Shown in pieces: positions 18,562-27,800 of a stretch of DNA of 64,000 nt (its first letter is position 1; each line of letters begins with the position of its first letter). The stretch comes from Desulfobotulus alkaliphilus (lineage in GTDB: Bacteria > Desulfobacterota > Desulfobacteria > Desulfobacterales > ASO4-4). The stretch is taken from NCBI RefSeq assembly GCF_007830435.1, contig NZ_VLLC01000004.1, positions 1 through 64,000 on the forward strand, given 5' to 3'. Below the pieces are notes generated by a model. The model was not told the origin of the DNA and did not search any database. It worked only from the letters and a program-made list of their open reading frames with translations. A program made the position numbers and the translations under genes.

Positions 18562-19641
18562 TTAGAAGCTGCCTGCCATGTCCGACAGGGCCACGCCGAT
18601 ATCAAGGGCAAAGCCCAGTCCTTCAAATTTGTGGGTGAGTTCCTTGAAGGTATTGATTCCCACGACCTCACCGTTTTGGGTGATAAGGGGGCCGCCGGAA
18701 TTACCGGGATATATTTTGGCATTGGTTTTGACCCAGACCCCTTCCATGCCGGAGAGAATACCGTTCACAACGGAGTGGTTGAGTCCTGCGGGATTGCCAA
18801 TGGCATAGAGGGGGGCACCCCTGGAAAGGCGCTTCGGGCTGGTTGTTTCCATTTTAGGTGTGCGTGAATATCCGCTCAGATGAAGAAGGGCCAGATCGTG
18901 CTGCTGGCTGATTCTTATAATGGTGGCCTGTAAGGAGGAGCCATCCGCAAGCCCGATGCGGACCTGCCTCTGGGATCCGGCCAGATTATACTGCCACTCA
19001 AAATCCCTCCGGTGCTTGTCCAGTTCTTCCCTTGCCTGCCGGTATTCCTGCCTTATACCCCTGAGGTAGTTTTCCCGTTCCCGCATATTCTGCCGTGCTT
19101 CCAGAAGATCTTTTCTGGCCCTGTCCTGCTGGCTGGAGTGCATTCCGGCAATCCTCGCTTCGTAATCCATGGCCCTTTTCCGGGCATCCTCAAGGCGCTG
19201 TTCTTCCTGTCGTATCTGCTCTCCATAGCTGCGGAGTCTTTGTTCTGTTTCCCTGTAATGCTGCCGCTGCCTCTGCGCTTCGGCTTTGTCCTGCTGCAGT
19301 ACATGGCGGTTGGTGAGGATATGGCCCCTTTCACTGATAAAAAATCCCGTACCAATGCCAAGGGTGGATTCCACGCGGACCGTTGCCATGGCCGCTCTCT
19401 CCACAGGCGTTTTTGGGTTCATTTTTTTTTCAAGGATTTCCACAAGGTCACTGCCTCTGGGGTGGGAGCTCCCCTGACCAGGGATTTCCCTGTATCCTGT
19501 TTCCGGGATTCTCTGGGGGTTGTCCGTAAAATGTATCACCCCCCTCTCGTCGGTGTACTGATAAATTTCTGAAGCTGATGTCATTGTTGAATAAAGGAGG
19601 AAAGCAAGGACAAAAAACAACATGAGCTTGAAATTATTCAT
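18562..19641 (-). CDS. Exported trypsin-like serine protease with DUF4124 domain and coiled-coil insertion
   Basis: 359 residues with a signal peptide (LMLFFVLAFLLYSTMTSAS). A DUF4124 module follows (EIYQYTDERGVIHFTDNPQ). The S1C/HtrA-type fold has its catalytic His in ILTNRHVL, Asp in HDLALLHL and Ser in YPGNSGGPL. Between His and Asp an insertion of about 85 residues, nearly all Glu, Arg, Gln and Lys heptads (RQRQHYRETEQRLRSYGEQ and on), is predicted to form a long coiled coil; ordinary HtrA proteases have a short loop there. There is no PDZ domain. It should act in the periplasm. AAGGATACAAA precedes the ATG, and the gene converges on the pirin gene. Confidence 0.88.
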   Translation of the reverse strand: MNNFKLMLFFVLAFLLYSTMTSASEIYQYTDERGVIHFTDNPQRIPETGYREIPGQGSSHPRGSDLVEILEKKMNPKTPVERAAMATVRVESTLGIGTGFFISERGHILTNRHVLQQDKAEAQRQRQHYRETEQRLRSYGEQIRQEEQRLEDARKRAMDYEARIAGMHSSQQDRARKDLLEARQNMRERENYLRGIRQEYRQAREELDKHRRDFEWQYNLAGSQRQVRIGLADGSSLQATIIRISQQHDLALLHLSGYSRTPKMETTSPKRLSRGAPLYAIGNPAGLNHSVVNGILSGMEGVWVKTNAKIYPGNSGGPLITQNGEVVGINTFKELTHKFEGLGFALDIGVALSDMAGSF

Positions 19642-19738
19642 TTTGTATCCTTGAGATCATGGGGTGGACAGGTGTCTGCTGCCTGAGGCAGGCAGGATCT
19701 GCACTGTGATTAGAGCATGCCCCGGGGGCTGAGTCCAT

Positions 19739-19785
19739 AAAAAAAGTCTGACAGCAGGCGGGCATCCCGCAGGTGGGAACAGACT
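19739..19785 (-). terminator. Rho-independent terminator after the tandem universal stress protein gene
   Basis: On the minus strand AGTCTG pairs with CAGACT, enclosing an inner GCGGG/CCCGC stem, and is followed by seven Ts. It lies 25 nt past the stop of the stress-protein gene. A second small dyad (GCCTGAGGCAGGC) lies at 19681-19693, without a T run. Confidence 0.75.
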
Positions 19786-19809
19786 GAAAAGAAAATGCCC
19801 TGTCTCAGA

Positions 19810-20763
19810 TCAGTTTACAATCCATATGGCCTGATCTCTTGCCATTTCCACAAGCTTTTCCCCCACCCTTCCCATCAGAAAATCCTGTATTCTTGAAATC
19901 CCCCTGCGCCCGACAAAGATGGTTCCCCAGCCTTCTTTCTCTGCGGTATCCAGAAGTCCGAGGGAACGGTTCATATAGCCCGTGACAATCCGGCTTTCCA
20001 TGTTTGCTTTTTTCACGGAATGCTCTTTCAGGATCAGAAGAGCCTTTTCCATGGCGGGTTCTATTCGCATTCTCCGGTTTTTATCCTGATTATCCAGAGG
20101 ATATCCGACGGTTACATCCGGCTTGCGGGATTCTCCGTTCTGGAATTCTCCATTAAAGAGATTAAAAGAACGGGCAATGTGTAGAATATGAAACTGCTTG
20201 TCTGTATTTGCAAAAAGGGCAGCAGAAAGCCTAAGGCAGTTTCTGGAATCCCGTGAATCATCAAACCCTATGAGGATATGGTTTGTTTCCGCACTTTCCC
20301 CCACGATCACAAGGGGAATATGAAGAATGCGGGATACCAGCTTCCGGGCAACATTGCCGATGGGCAGGCGGGCAAGGTTGGAGCACCCCTTGCGCCCGGC
20401 GAAAACAGCGGCATATCCATCCATGCTTTCGGAAATAATATCCCGCGTAATACCGGTATTTCTCCTTAACATTTTGATCCTGATATTTTTTGGGGGAAAT
20501 CCCGCCTCCACGAATATGCTGCGAGCCGCCTCAAGAACACTGGCAAAGCATTTCTTTTGTCTTTCAGCCCACTGTGCCATTTCTTCTTTGTGGATACGAT
20601 TTTCAGGATCCGGGTAGATATCCCAGAAGGATTCCGGCATGTCCAGCTCCACAAGAAAAAGGACAATTTCTGAACGGTCTCTGGGCAGCATGGCTGCGGC
20701 ATAATGGGCGACAGCCATGGATGCCGTGGAGCCATCAAGGGCGATCAGATATTTGCGTTCCAT
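19810..20763 (-). CDS. Universal stress protein, tandem UspA domains
   Basis: 317 residues made of two UspA-like alpha/beta domains. The first begins RKYLIALDGSTASMAVAHYAA and ends near residue 155 with FAGRKGCSNLARLPIGNVARKL; the second begins NHILIGFDDSRDSRNCLRLS and ends TIFVGRRGISRIQDFLMGRVG. Both keep a version of the ATP-binding Gly pattern, although the phosphate-loop Gly residues are partly replaced by Arg, so nucleotide binding is uncertain. Cytoplasmic, role unknown. GAGAAGGAGAAATT precedes the ATG. It appears to be a single-gene unit bounded by the terminator at 19739-19785. Confidence 0.9.
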   Translation of the reverse strand: MERKYLIALDGSTASMAVAHYAAAMLPRDRSEIVLFLVELDMPESFWDIYPDPENRIHKEEMAQWAERQKKCFASVLEAARSIFVEAGFPPKNIRIKMLRRNTGITRDIISESMDGYAAVFAGRKGCSNLARLPIGNVARKLVSRILHIPLVIVGESAETNHILIGFDDSRDSRNCLRLSAALFANTDKQFHILHIARSFNLFNGEFQNGESRKPDVTVGYPLDNQDKNRRMRIEPAMEKALLILKEHSVKKANMESRIVTGYMNRSLGLLDTAEKEGWGTIFVGRRGISRIQDFLMGRVGEKLVEMARDQAIWIVN

Positions 20764-21131
20764 AATTTCTCCTTCTCCGTCACAGAGGATCTCTGTTTTT
20801 TAATCTTTCCCTTTTTTGTCTTTGCAGGCTGCGTGCCGTAAAGGAGCTCACGGTATTGTTTGCGTAATAAAGATTTGAAAAGGCTGTTTTTTAGGAGGAT
20901 TTAAAAAATTGGCATGCTTATCCGTCTGACTGAGGAAGGCGCAGACAGGGGCGTTTGGGGCTTGCCCTGTTAAAGATTTTGCCATCTTGTAAAAAGGCGG
21001 GAGCAGGATGCCTTTCACAGATTTTCAGAACCCATGAGGTGAGAACCCAGAAAAGCTGCTGCGCTTTATACCTTCCCCTCCCTCCCCTGATGTTGAGCCC
21101 CCCTCATCCATAGGAAGCGAAGCTTAAAAAA

Positions 21132-21175
21132 TACAAAAATGCTGTTGTATGGGCCGAAATACAAACATTTTTGTA
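21132..21175. promoter_or_regulatory. Long AT-rich hairpin upstream of the EAL gene
   Basis: TACAAAAATG (21132-21141) is complementary to CATTTTTGTA (21166-21175), and inside it TTGTAT pairs with ATACAA around a GGGCCGA loop, giving a 16-bp stem with a small internal loop. Read on the minus strand it is followed by six Ts, so it could terminate minus-strand transcription; on the plus strand it could be an operator or a leader structure 130 nt before the EAL gene. The remainder of 20764-21307 shows no gene and no c-di-GMP riboswitch that I can recognise. Confidence 0.5.
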
Positions 21176-21307
21176 CAAAAAAGAAAGGAGCAGGTTTTTT
21201 TAATCAGGGCGAACTGCTTTTATATTAGCATTTTATGCCTTTGTGTCTCCTCTGGCATGATTTGTGTTTTCCCTTTAAAGAAGAATGATATTGAAAGGAG
21301 GCACTGC

Positions 21308-22594
21308 TTGTTTCAGGAAGACAAAGGGCCCGAATCCATGGCCATGACAAACAAAGAATCTGCATGTTCATTTAATAAGGTGGCCTCCCTCATGCATGAC
21401 TGCGGGGACTGCTGGGAAGGGTACTGGGCAGGCCACGGGCTGGGATCGGTTTTTCAGCCGGTGTACAGCCTTGCCCATAAGAGGATTGTGGGATTTGAAG
21501 CCCTGATACGGCCAGTGAGAAACGGCCTTCCCGTAGCCCCACCGGATTTTTTCAAGGGATTTTCCACGGAAAAACGCATGCTGGCAGACCGCCTCTGTCG
21601 TGCCCTCCATGTGGCTAATTTTCAGAGGTTTGGCAATAAAGACAGCTGGCTTTTTCTCAATGTGGCCACCGATGTGGCCGTTCATGCAAGGCAATATGGC
21701 CCATTTTTTTCTGAGCTTCTGGATTATTACGGACTTTCTCCGGAATCCGTAGTGATTGAGGTGGTGGAGCAGGCCAGTGAAGATCCGGAGCGTATGGACA
21801 GGGGTATATCCTTTTTCAGGGATCTGGGCTGCCTCATTGCCATGGATGATTTTGGCGCAGGAAGCTCCAACTTTGAGCGGATCTGGCGCATTTCTCCCCA
21901 CATTGTGAAGCTGGACCGAACCATCATTGCCCGCGCAGGCCGTGAAGCCCGTACCCGGCGCATGCTTCCCGGTATCATTTCCCTTCTGCACCAGACAGGC
22001 GCTCTGGTTCTTGTGGAAGGTATTGAAAGGGAAGAAGAAGCCCGTATTGCCATGGAATCGGATGCCGACATGGTGCAGGGTTATTATTTCGGCAGGCCGG
22101 AAAAGAATCCGCCTTCCGTTTTTCCGGATTTTGACGGCCTGATGGAGCGATGCAAGACAGGTCTGGGGGAAAAGGAGCAGCTGTGGCGCAGACAAAACAA
22201 GCCGGTTCTCGATCTTTTCTCCCTTGCCCTTGAGAAGCTTTGTTCCGGACTGAAACCGGAGGAAGCCCTCAAAAATATGCTGAAGAATCCGAGAATTCTG
22301 CGCTGCTACCTGCTGACGCCCACAGGGCTGCAGGTGGGTGCCACCCTTACGGGTACAGCTTCAGAAAGGAGATCCTGCACCTGCTTTGCCCCTTTACAGG
22401 AGGGACGCAGCGGAGACTGGTTCCGCAGGCCCTATTTCAAACGGGCCCTCCGTACTCCCGGCCGGGTCCGGGTCACCCAGCCCTACCGCTCCATTACCGG
22501 AGACGGGATGTGCCAGACCCTTTCCTGTTACGTGACTTCAGGATCAGAAAGCTGGATTGTCTGCTGTGATCTCTGTTTTAACGAGGCATGCTGA
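21308..22594 (+). CDS. EAL-domain cyclic di-GMP phosphodiesterase with C-terminal YkuI-like sensor domain
   Basis: I start at TTG 21308, six nt after the excellent GAAAGGAGG; ATG 21338 is the alternative. The EAL domain (residues ~35-280) keeps the catalytic set: GFEALIRP, LNVATD, VIEVVEQ, AMDDFGAGSSNFERI, IVKLDRTII, LVEGIEREEE and VQGYYFGRP, so it should hydrolyse c-di-GMP. The last ~130 residues (ILRCYLLTPTGLQVGATLTG ... WFRRPYFKRALRTPG ... PYRSITG) look like the PAS/Cache-like C-terminal domain of YkuI. They include several Cys (CTCFAP, CCDLCFNEAC). There is no membrane helix, so the sensor is cytoplasmic. Monocistronic, closed by the terminator at 22621. Confidence 0.88.
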   Translation: MFQEDKGPESMAMTNKESACSFNKVASLMHDCGDCWEGYWAGHGLGSVFQPVYSLAHKRIVGFEALIRPVRNGLPVAPPDFFKGFSTEKRMLADRLCRALHVANFQRFGNKDSWLFLNVATDVAVHARQYGPFFSELLDYYGLSPESVVIEVVEQASEDPERMDRGISFFRDLGCLIAMDDFGAGSSNFERIWRISPHIVKLDRTIIARAGREARTRRMLPGIISLLHQTGALVLVEGIEREEEARIAMESDADMVQGYYFGRPEKNPPSVFPDFDGLMERCKTGLGEKEQLWRRQNKPVLDLFSLALEKLCSGLKPEEALKNMLKNPRILRCYLLTPTGLQVGATLTGTASERRSCTCFAPLQEGRSGDWFRRPYFKRALRTPGRVRVTQPYRSITGDGMCQTLSCYVTSGSESWIVCCDLCFNEAC

Positions 22595-22620
22595 AAAAAC
22601 TTTACCGGAAAAATCATTAA

Positions 22621-22661
22621 AAAAAAGGAGCAGGAGGCCCAAGGCCTCCGTCTCCTTTTTT
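22621..22661 (+). terminator. Rho-independent terminator after the EAL gene
   Basis: AAAAAAGGAG, then AGGAGGCC/GGCCTCC around CAA, then CTCCTTTTTT: a 15-bp GC-rich stem with an A tract before and T tract after, so it can work in both directions. It serves the EAL gene on the plus strand and the convergent acyl-CoA dehydrogenase gene on the minus strand. Confidence 0.9.
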
Positions 22662-22704
22662 GCAAATCAAATTAAGGGTTTTTTACAACAAACCCTGCAG
22701 AGCA

Positions 22705-24504
22705 TCAGCCCCCGAAACCCGCATCTTCCATATCAATGGCTGCGCCATCCATGACCCGGATGGAGGCAAGTCTGCCTGCGGTGACGGGAAGCTGGGTATT
22801 GATGAAGAAACGGGCCGTGGTGATCTGTCCTTTGTAAAAGGCATCGTCCTTTTTCTTCAGGCCAATTTTGGGCTCCGCCACAAGGGCCCGCCACAGAAGC
22901 ATCCATGCCATGGTCAGATCCCCCGTGGCTTCCAGGAAGGGATGGGTAAAGGCAAAGGCATTGAGTACCTTGTCGCTGGCTGCGGCCTTGCCCAGTACCA
23001 TGGCCGTTTCCGTATAGCTTCCCAGCAGTTTTTCCAGATTTTCCGCCAGAGGCCGGAGGGATTCAATGTTCCGCGCCTTTTCTATGGTGCTGCGGATTTC
23101 CTCCAGATACGCCATGAAGGCGGCCCCTTTTTTCATGCCCATCTTGCGGCCCACAAGGTCCATGGACTGGATGCCGTTGGTGCCTTCGTAGATCTGGAAA
23201 ACACGGGCATCACGCAGCAGCTGGGCCACGGGATACTCCTCCACATAGCCGTAGCCGCCATATACCTGAACCGCATGGGAGCAGACCTCAAAGGCCTTGT
23301 CCGTGATATAGGCCTTGATGATGGGGGTCAGCACCTCTTCTATGTTTTTCAGTCTTTCCTTTTCTTCCGGGCTGTCGGAAAGCTGGCAGCGGTTCTGGAT
23401 CATGCCATTGTAGTAAATAAGGCTGCGCATACCGTCCACAAAGCTTTTCATGATCATGAGCTGGCGACGTACATCCGGGTGGCGGATAATGGCCGCAGGC
23501 CCTGCATCGGCAGGATCGGTCATGTGCTTGGTCTGAATGCGCTGGCGGGCGTAGTCCAGGGCATACATGTAGGCGGTGGTGGCGTTGGCAAAACCCTGAA
23601 GGCCTGTCATCTGACGGGCTTCGTTCATCATGTGGAACATGGCGGCCATGCCCTTGTTCTCTTCTCCGATGAGGGTGCCGATGCACCCATCCTTGCCTCC
23701 CAGGGTCAGAGAGCAGGTGGCATTGCCGTGCAGTCCCATCTTATGTTCTATGCCCGTGCAGACCACATCATTGAATTCTCCGAGGGAGCCATCTGCCTTG
23801 ATGCGGTATTTGGGCACCATAAAAAGGGAGATGCCACGGGTGCCTTCGGGAGCGCCTTCGATACGGGCCAGCGTGGGATGGATGATATTTTCCACCATAT
23901 CCTGCTCACCGCCGGAGATGAAGATCTTGGAACCGGACAGGGAGTAGGTGCCGTCGGGATTGCGTCTGGCCACGGTGCTGAGGGCTCCCACGTCGGAACC
24001 TGCGTCCGGCTCGGTGAGGAGCATGGTGCCGGACCATTTACCCGCATACATGTTTTTCAGTACCTGATTTTTCTGCTCCTCCGTACCGAAATTTTCAATG
24101 AGCCGGGCCGCTCCGTGGGTGGCCATGTGGAAAAGCATGAAGGAGTTGCAGGCACCGTGGAAATACTCACTGGCCGCAAGGCATACGGGCTTGGGCATTC
24201 CCTGCCCTCCCCACTCCGGCGTATCCCCCATGGCCAGCCACTGACCGTCCAGATAGTTTTTGTACACCTTGTGGTAGGCTTCGGGTACCCGTACCGTTCC
24301 TGCATCAAACACGCAGCCTTCGTCACTGATTTTCTGCAGGGGAAGAATTTCTTTGATGGCAAGATTTCTGGCTTCATTCACAATAAGATCGATGGTTTTA
24401 CGGTTGAATTCCGTAAAGGCACTGTTTTTGGCAAGTTCTGCCACTTCAAGCTGTTCATGAAGCACAAAATCCACATCCCGGCGGTCGGCAATCAATTGGG
24501 CCAT
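22705..24504 (-). CDS. Acyl-CoA dehydrogenase, 600-residue DmdC/AidB-like type
   Basis: 599 residues, longer than the usual 380-400. The N-terminal helical and beta domains carry MLLTEPDAGSDVGAL and SGSKIFISGGEQDM for FAD and substrate binding; catalytic Glu is in IYEGTNGIQSMDL, and CSHAVQVYGGYGYVEEYPV is typical. A C-terminal extension of ~130 residues defines the subfamily that includes 3-methylmercaptopropionyl-CoA dehydrogenase and related aryl/alkyl-CoA enzymes. FAD-dependent oxidation feeding ETF is expected; the substrate cannot be assigned. AAAGGAGATTTCAGG precedes the ATG. Single gene with an AT-rich upstream region. Confidence 0.92.
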   Translation of the reverse strand: MAQLIADRRDVDFVLHEQLEVAELAKNSAFTEFNRKTIDLIVNEARNLAIKEILPLQKISDEGCVFDAGTVRVPEAYHKVYKNYLDGQWLAMGDTPEWGGQGMPKPVCLAASEYFHGACNSFMLFHMATHGAARLIENFGTEEQKNQVLKNMYAGKWSGTMLLTEPDAGSDVGALSTVARRNPDGTYSLSGSKIFISGGEQDMVENIIHPTLARIEGAPEGTRGISLFMVPKYRIKADGSLGEFNDVVCTGIEHKMGLHGNATCSLTLGGKDGCIGTLIGEENKGMAAMFHMMNEARQMTGLQGFANATTAYMYALDYARQRIQTKHMTDPADAGPAAIIRHPDVRRQLMIMKSFVDGMRSLIYYNGMIQNRCQLSDSPEEKERLKNIEEVLTPIIKAYITDKAFEVCSHAVQVYGGYGYVEEYPVAQLLRDARVFQIYEGTNGIQSMDLVGRKMGMKKGAAFMAYLEEIRSTIEKARNIESLRPLAENLEKLLGSYTETAMVLGKAAASDKVLNAFAFTHPFLEATGDLTMAWMLLWRALVAEPKIGLKKKDDAFYKGQITTARFFINTQLPVTAGRLASIRVMDGAAIDMEDAGFGG

Positions 24505-25023
24505 CCTGAAATCTCCTTTTTCATTGGCATTAAAGTCAGTGATTAAAAATCAGACGGGTCAAAAATCAGATTGATTTGAAATCCGGCTGACCTTAAGCTG
24601 CTGTCTGTTTTTCTTGTGCCTGTGGCAGGAAAAAATCCTCAGGCTATAATTCAACCCTCAAAACATTTTTTTTGTCATAGTTCAATAATCGCTATTTAAA
24701 AAAATGAATAAAGATTCAAAAAAATCGTAAGCCTCATTGATTTTTAAAGATATTTACGCATTCCAAATTGGAACAATAACCGCTTTTCAGAAATGCAGAC
24801 AGGGTTTATGCTGGTTACCCAACCAAAAACAAGGCTGGGGCTGTTCAGGTGGCTGCCGGGCCCATGAAGTGCGCTTTCACAGGGGCAGGCTTGAAGGCCT
24901 GTGCACCTGTCTTGCAGGTTTGGTATTTGGAAATCTGTGCCGAACAGTTACCTGTAATGAAGGTTTGTATGGCTGAAAATCAGTGGTAATCAGATGGATT
25001 CTTGTATCGATTCGGAGAAAAAG
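24505..25023. repeat. Intergenic region with an interspersed repeat tail
   Basis: 24640-24780 is very AT-rich and probably holds promoters for the flanking divergent genes; TTCCAAATTGGAA (24761-24773) is a perfect 13-bp palindrome. 24820-24992 is repeat material: GGGGCAGGCTTGAAGGCCTG and the following 55 bp (24897-24951) match the 3' end of the 301-bp repeats at 27162 and 61132. The next part (AAGGTTTGTATGGCTGAAAA, then CAGTGGTAATCAG) matches 59278-59317. No gene recognised. Confidence 0.6.
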
Positions 25024-25602
25024 ATGATGCGTCAGCCCCTTACATTCACCGGTATTCACCATCTGGCCCTTGCCACCCGGGATCTGGGAGCCACTATCCG
25101 TTTCTGGCGGGATCTGGTGGGGCTGCCCCTTTTTCTGGGGTTTGGCAGAAAAGGATACCGCCAGTATTTTTTTTCCATTTCAGAAAGCTGTGCACTGGCT
25201 TTTTTCGAGTGGCCGGAAGTGGAAGCCCTTAGCGAAAAGGACCACGGTGTTCCCGTTAAAGGCCCCTTCGGATTTGACCATGTATCCATTGGCATGGAAA
25301 ATGACGGGGATCTTGCCCGTATAAAGGCAAGGCTGGAGGCCGCAGGCGTATGGGTTTCCGAGTCTGTGGACCACGGATTCATCCATTCCGTCTACACCTT
25401 TGATCCCAACAATATTGCCGTGGAATTTTCTTCTCCTGCAGGCAGCAGGGATCTGCGGTCCAGCCCCGTACTGGCGGAAAAAGATCCTTTGCCGGAAGTT
25501 GCCGAAGGCCCTTTTCCCCAAACGCAGCTCTTTCCTGATCCGGAAGAGATTCCTGAGCTGATCCTCTATCCCGGTGAAGGCAGGGATGTTGTGCCCCGTT
25601 AA
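25024..25602 (+). CDS. VOC (glyoxalase/bleomycin-resistance fold) protein
   Basis: About 192 residues, starting at the first of two ATGs after CGGAGAAAA. One VOC domain: FTGIHHLALATRDLGATIRFWRDL gives the first metal-ligand His, FDHVSIGMEN the second motif and FTFDPNNIAVEFSS (written in part) the Glu. A ~50-residue Pro-rich tail (LPEVAEGPFPQTQLFPDPEEIPEL) follows. Members are metal-dependent lyases, isomerases or dioxygenases; the substrate is unknown. It ends 32 nt before the sigma-54 activator gene, suggesting a two-gene unit. Confidence 0.85.
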   Translation: MMRQPLTFTGIHHLALATRDLGATIRFWRDLVGLPLFLGFGRKGYRQYFFSISESCALAFFEWPEVEALSEKDHGVPVKGPFGFDHVSIGMENDGDLARIKARLEAAGVWVSESVDHGFIHSVYTFDPNNIAVEFSSPAGSRDLRSSPVLAEKDPLPEVAEGPFPQTQLFPDPEEIPELILYPGEGRDVVPR

Positions 25603-25634
25603 GCTGCCATGATCCTTCAATCCAAGGAGTCTTT

Positions 25635-27122
25635 ATGCCCCCCAGAAAACGCCTCAGTGAGTCCGAGCGCAATTTTTTTGAGCTGGTTTTCAAGGCCGGG
25701 ATGACCAACCCCTTCAGCGATGACAGAAGCCAGCTGGATGCCGCCATTGCAGGCGTTTTTCCGGAAACGGACAGGCAGGAGCGGATACGGCGCATGGTGG
25801 AAGAGGTCTCACGAAAAATAAGCCTGCTGGAAAGGGAGGGACGGGCCAGTCTGGATGCCTATGAAGGAAGGGATAAGGTTCTTCTGCGTACCACCTTTCT
25901 TTTTGAACTTTTCTACGCATTCCGGAGAAAGTTTGATGCCCTGATTGAGACACAGATGGAAGCAGGCAATGCACCGGTACGTGTGCCTTTCACAAAAGAG
26001 GCCCTTGCCCTGCTCCAGAGGAGGGGACTGAAAACCCGGCATACCTTTGAGCTGGCCTTTCAGCTCAGAAGGGCTTACCACTTCATCGACCGCAGTCTTT
26101 CCGGAAGATCGCCTTCCATGAAAAAGTTCCGGGAAAGTCTCTGGAACAATGTCTTTACCAGAAATCTGGATCTTTACGAGCGCTACCTTGTGAACCGGAT
26201 GGAAGATTTTTCTACCCTTATTCTGGGGGAAACGGGTACGGGAAAGGGAAGTGCCGCTGCGGCCATCGGCAGGTCCGGCTATATTCCCTTTGATCCTGAA
26301 AAAGAACGTTTTGTGGAAAGTTTTACCCTTGCCTTTGTTCCCTTAAACCTTTCCCAGTTTCCCGAAAGTCTCATGGAGTCAGAGCTTTTTGGTCATAAAA
26401 AGGGCGCATTCACGGGGGCTGTGGAGGATTTTAAGGGGGTTTTTGCCAGATGTTCACCCCACGGGGCAATCTTTCTTGATGAGATCGGTGAGGTTTCCAC
26501 CCCCGTTCAGATCAAGCTGCTCAATGTTCTGCAGGAAAGAATCTTTTATCCTGTGGGCAGCCATGAGGCCATGCGCTTCCATGGCCGGGTCATTGCTGCC
26601 ACCAACAAAAGTCTTCAGGAGTTACGGGAAAAGGTTTTCAGGGACGATTTTTATTACCGTCTTTCTTCGGACATCATTGAAGTTCCTCCTTTGCGCCAGC
26701 GCATACGGGAAGATCCGGCCGAGCTGGATACCCTGCTGGATCATACGGTGACACGCCTTGTGGGAGTTCCCTCGCCGGAGCTGGTGGAAATGGCAAAAAA
26801 GACCCTTGCCCAAAGACCCGGACCCGACTACCCATGGCCGGGAAATGTCCGGGAAGTGGAGCAGGCCGTCCGCCGGATTCTCTTGACATCGGTCTATGAG
26901 GGGGAAAAACGATCCCGGCCGGTATCCCTTGATGCCCATATTCTGGAAGGAATTGAGTCCGGAACCCTTACGGCACAGGAGCTGCTCATGGTCTATTGCG
27001 CCCGTCGCTATGAGGTTTCCCGCACCTATGAGGAAGTGGCCCGCCAGACCGGTCTGGACAGGCGCACGGTGAAAAAATACATCGACGGATGGCGGGCTGC
27101 ACAGGGGGGGCAGGGCGGGTAA
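25635..27122 (+). CDS. Sigma-54-dependent AAA+ transcriptional activator with unusual N-terminal domain
   Basis: 495 residues. The central AAA+ domain (~190-420) has Walker A GETGTGKG, the sigma-54-contacting loop KGAFTGA, Walker B AIFLDEIGEV and FRDDFYYRLSSDIIEVPPLRQR. The C-terminus (VARQTGLDRRTVKKYIDG) is a helix-turn-helix of Fis/resolvase type. The N-terminal ~185 residues are not a receiver, PAS or GAF domain; they are helical and charged (SESERNFFELVFKAGMTNPF), found in RtcR-independent activators of unknown signal. Walker A ends in Gly-Lys-Gly rather than Gly-Lys-Thr/Ser, which may weaken ATP binding. An AAGGAG precedes the ATG. Its target is not evident. Confidence 0.88.
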   Translation: MPPRKRLSESERNFFELVFKAGMTNPFSDDRSQLDAAIAGVFPETDRQERIRRMVEEVSRKISLLEREGRASLDAYEGRDKVLLRTTFLFELFYAFRRKFDALIETQMEAGNAPVRVPFTKEALALLQRRGLKTRHTFELAFQLRRAYHFIDRSLSGRSPSMKKFRESLWNNVFTRNLDLYERYLVNRMEDFSTLILGETGTGKGSAAAAIGRSGYIPFDPEKERFVESFTLAFVPLNLSQFPESLMESELFGHKKGAFTGAVEDFKGVFARCSPHGAIFLDEIGEVSTPVQIKLLNVLQERIFYPVGSHEAMRFHGRVIAATNKSLQELREKVFRDDFYYRLSSDIIEVPPLRQRIREDPAELDTLLDHTVTRLVGVPSPELVEMAKKTLAQRPGPDYPWPGNVREVEQAVRRILLTSVYEGEKRSRPVSLDAHILEGIESGTLTAQELLMVYCARRYEVSRTYEEVARQTGLDRRTVKKYIDGWRAAQGGQGG

Positions 27123-27161
27123 TGCTATACGATGTGGTTATTAGCATATTTTGTAATTATT

Positions 27162-27462
27162 CAGCAGCTTCGTACTGTTGCAAGGCTCCGTGGCTATTTG
27201 CAAGTGACATTGCAATCGTTTCGGATCAGAGCTTCGCAGGCCTGTGCGAAAGAAGCGGCAAACTGTCTGAGCCGCCACAAAGGCAGCGTACAAAAGCCTG
27301 ACATGGTAATAAAAAAGCTTATCCTGCCTGTGGCGGGGAGTTTTTGCCGCTTCCGCACAGGGCAAGAAGCTCCCGAATAAGATTGCGTCACGGGCAAATA
27401 GCCTGGGGCCTGTGCATCTGTCTTGCAGCTATGGTACTTGGAAAACCGTGCTGAACAGTTGC
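27162..27462. repeat. 301-bp dispersed repeat, copy A
   Basis: Begins CAGCAGCTTCGTACTGTTG and ends GCTGAACAGTT; aligns without gaps to 61132-61432 at about 94% identity by my count (some 18 differences). It contains three local dyads, including CTTCGCA/TGTGCGAAG and GGCGGCTC-type pairs around AAACTGTCTGAGCCGCC. Short frames exist on both strands, but conservation is at the nucleotide level, not by codon position, so I treat it as non-coding. Its 5' part also occurs, rearranged, at 44293-44470 and 50563-50700. The rest of 27123-27800 shows nothing recognisable. Confidence 0.8.
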
Positions 27463-27800
27463 CATATTTTTTTCTTTTATCCCTTGCGCACAAGCTATTT
27501 TTTGATAGGATAGAAAAAAAGACTTTGTCCCGGACCCTTTCCTGAAGGATATAGTTAGCACACAAGCATTTCCGGGCCAGAGTGTTTTTGCTTTTGCTGA
27601 TCTGATCCGGTTCGGCATGTGTAAAGGTTTGCATTGCGGACAAAAAAATCTGTCCGGCCATCCATTCCACAGGCTGAATCTTTACAGAAATTCCGGGTTG
27701 ACCATGCCCCATCCCCGCAGCAAAGGGGTCTGAGGGGCCTTTGCCAATGGCATTCCCGGAGTTTTGATTCACACACCTCATTTCCAAGGGAGCAAGGCAG

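Noticed and set aside
20764-21307. Cyclic di-GMP riboswitch upstream of the EAL gene
   Set aside because: I looked for the conserved GEMM core and tetraloop receptor and did not find them; only the AT-rich hairpin is present.
22660-24546. A 628-codon plus-strand frame opposite the acyl-CoA dehydrogenase gene
   Set aside because: Exact antisense shadow of a clearly functional gene, with no family motif.
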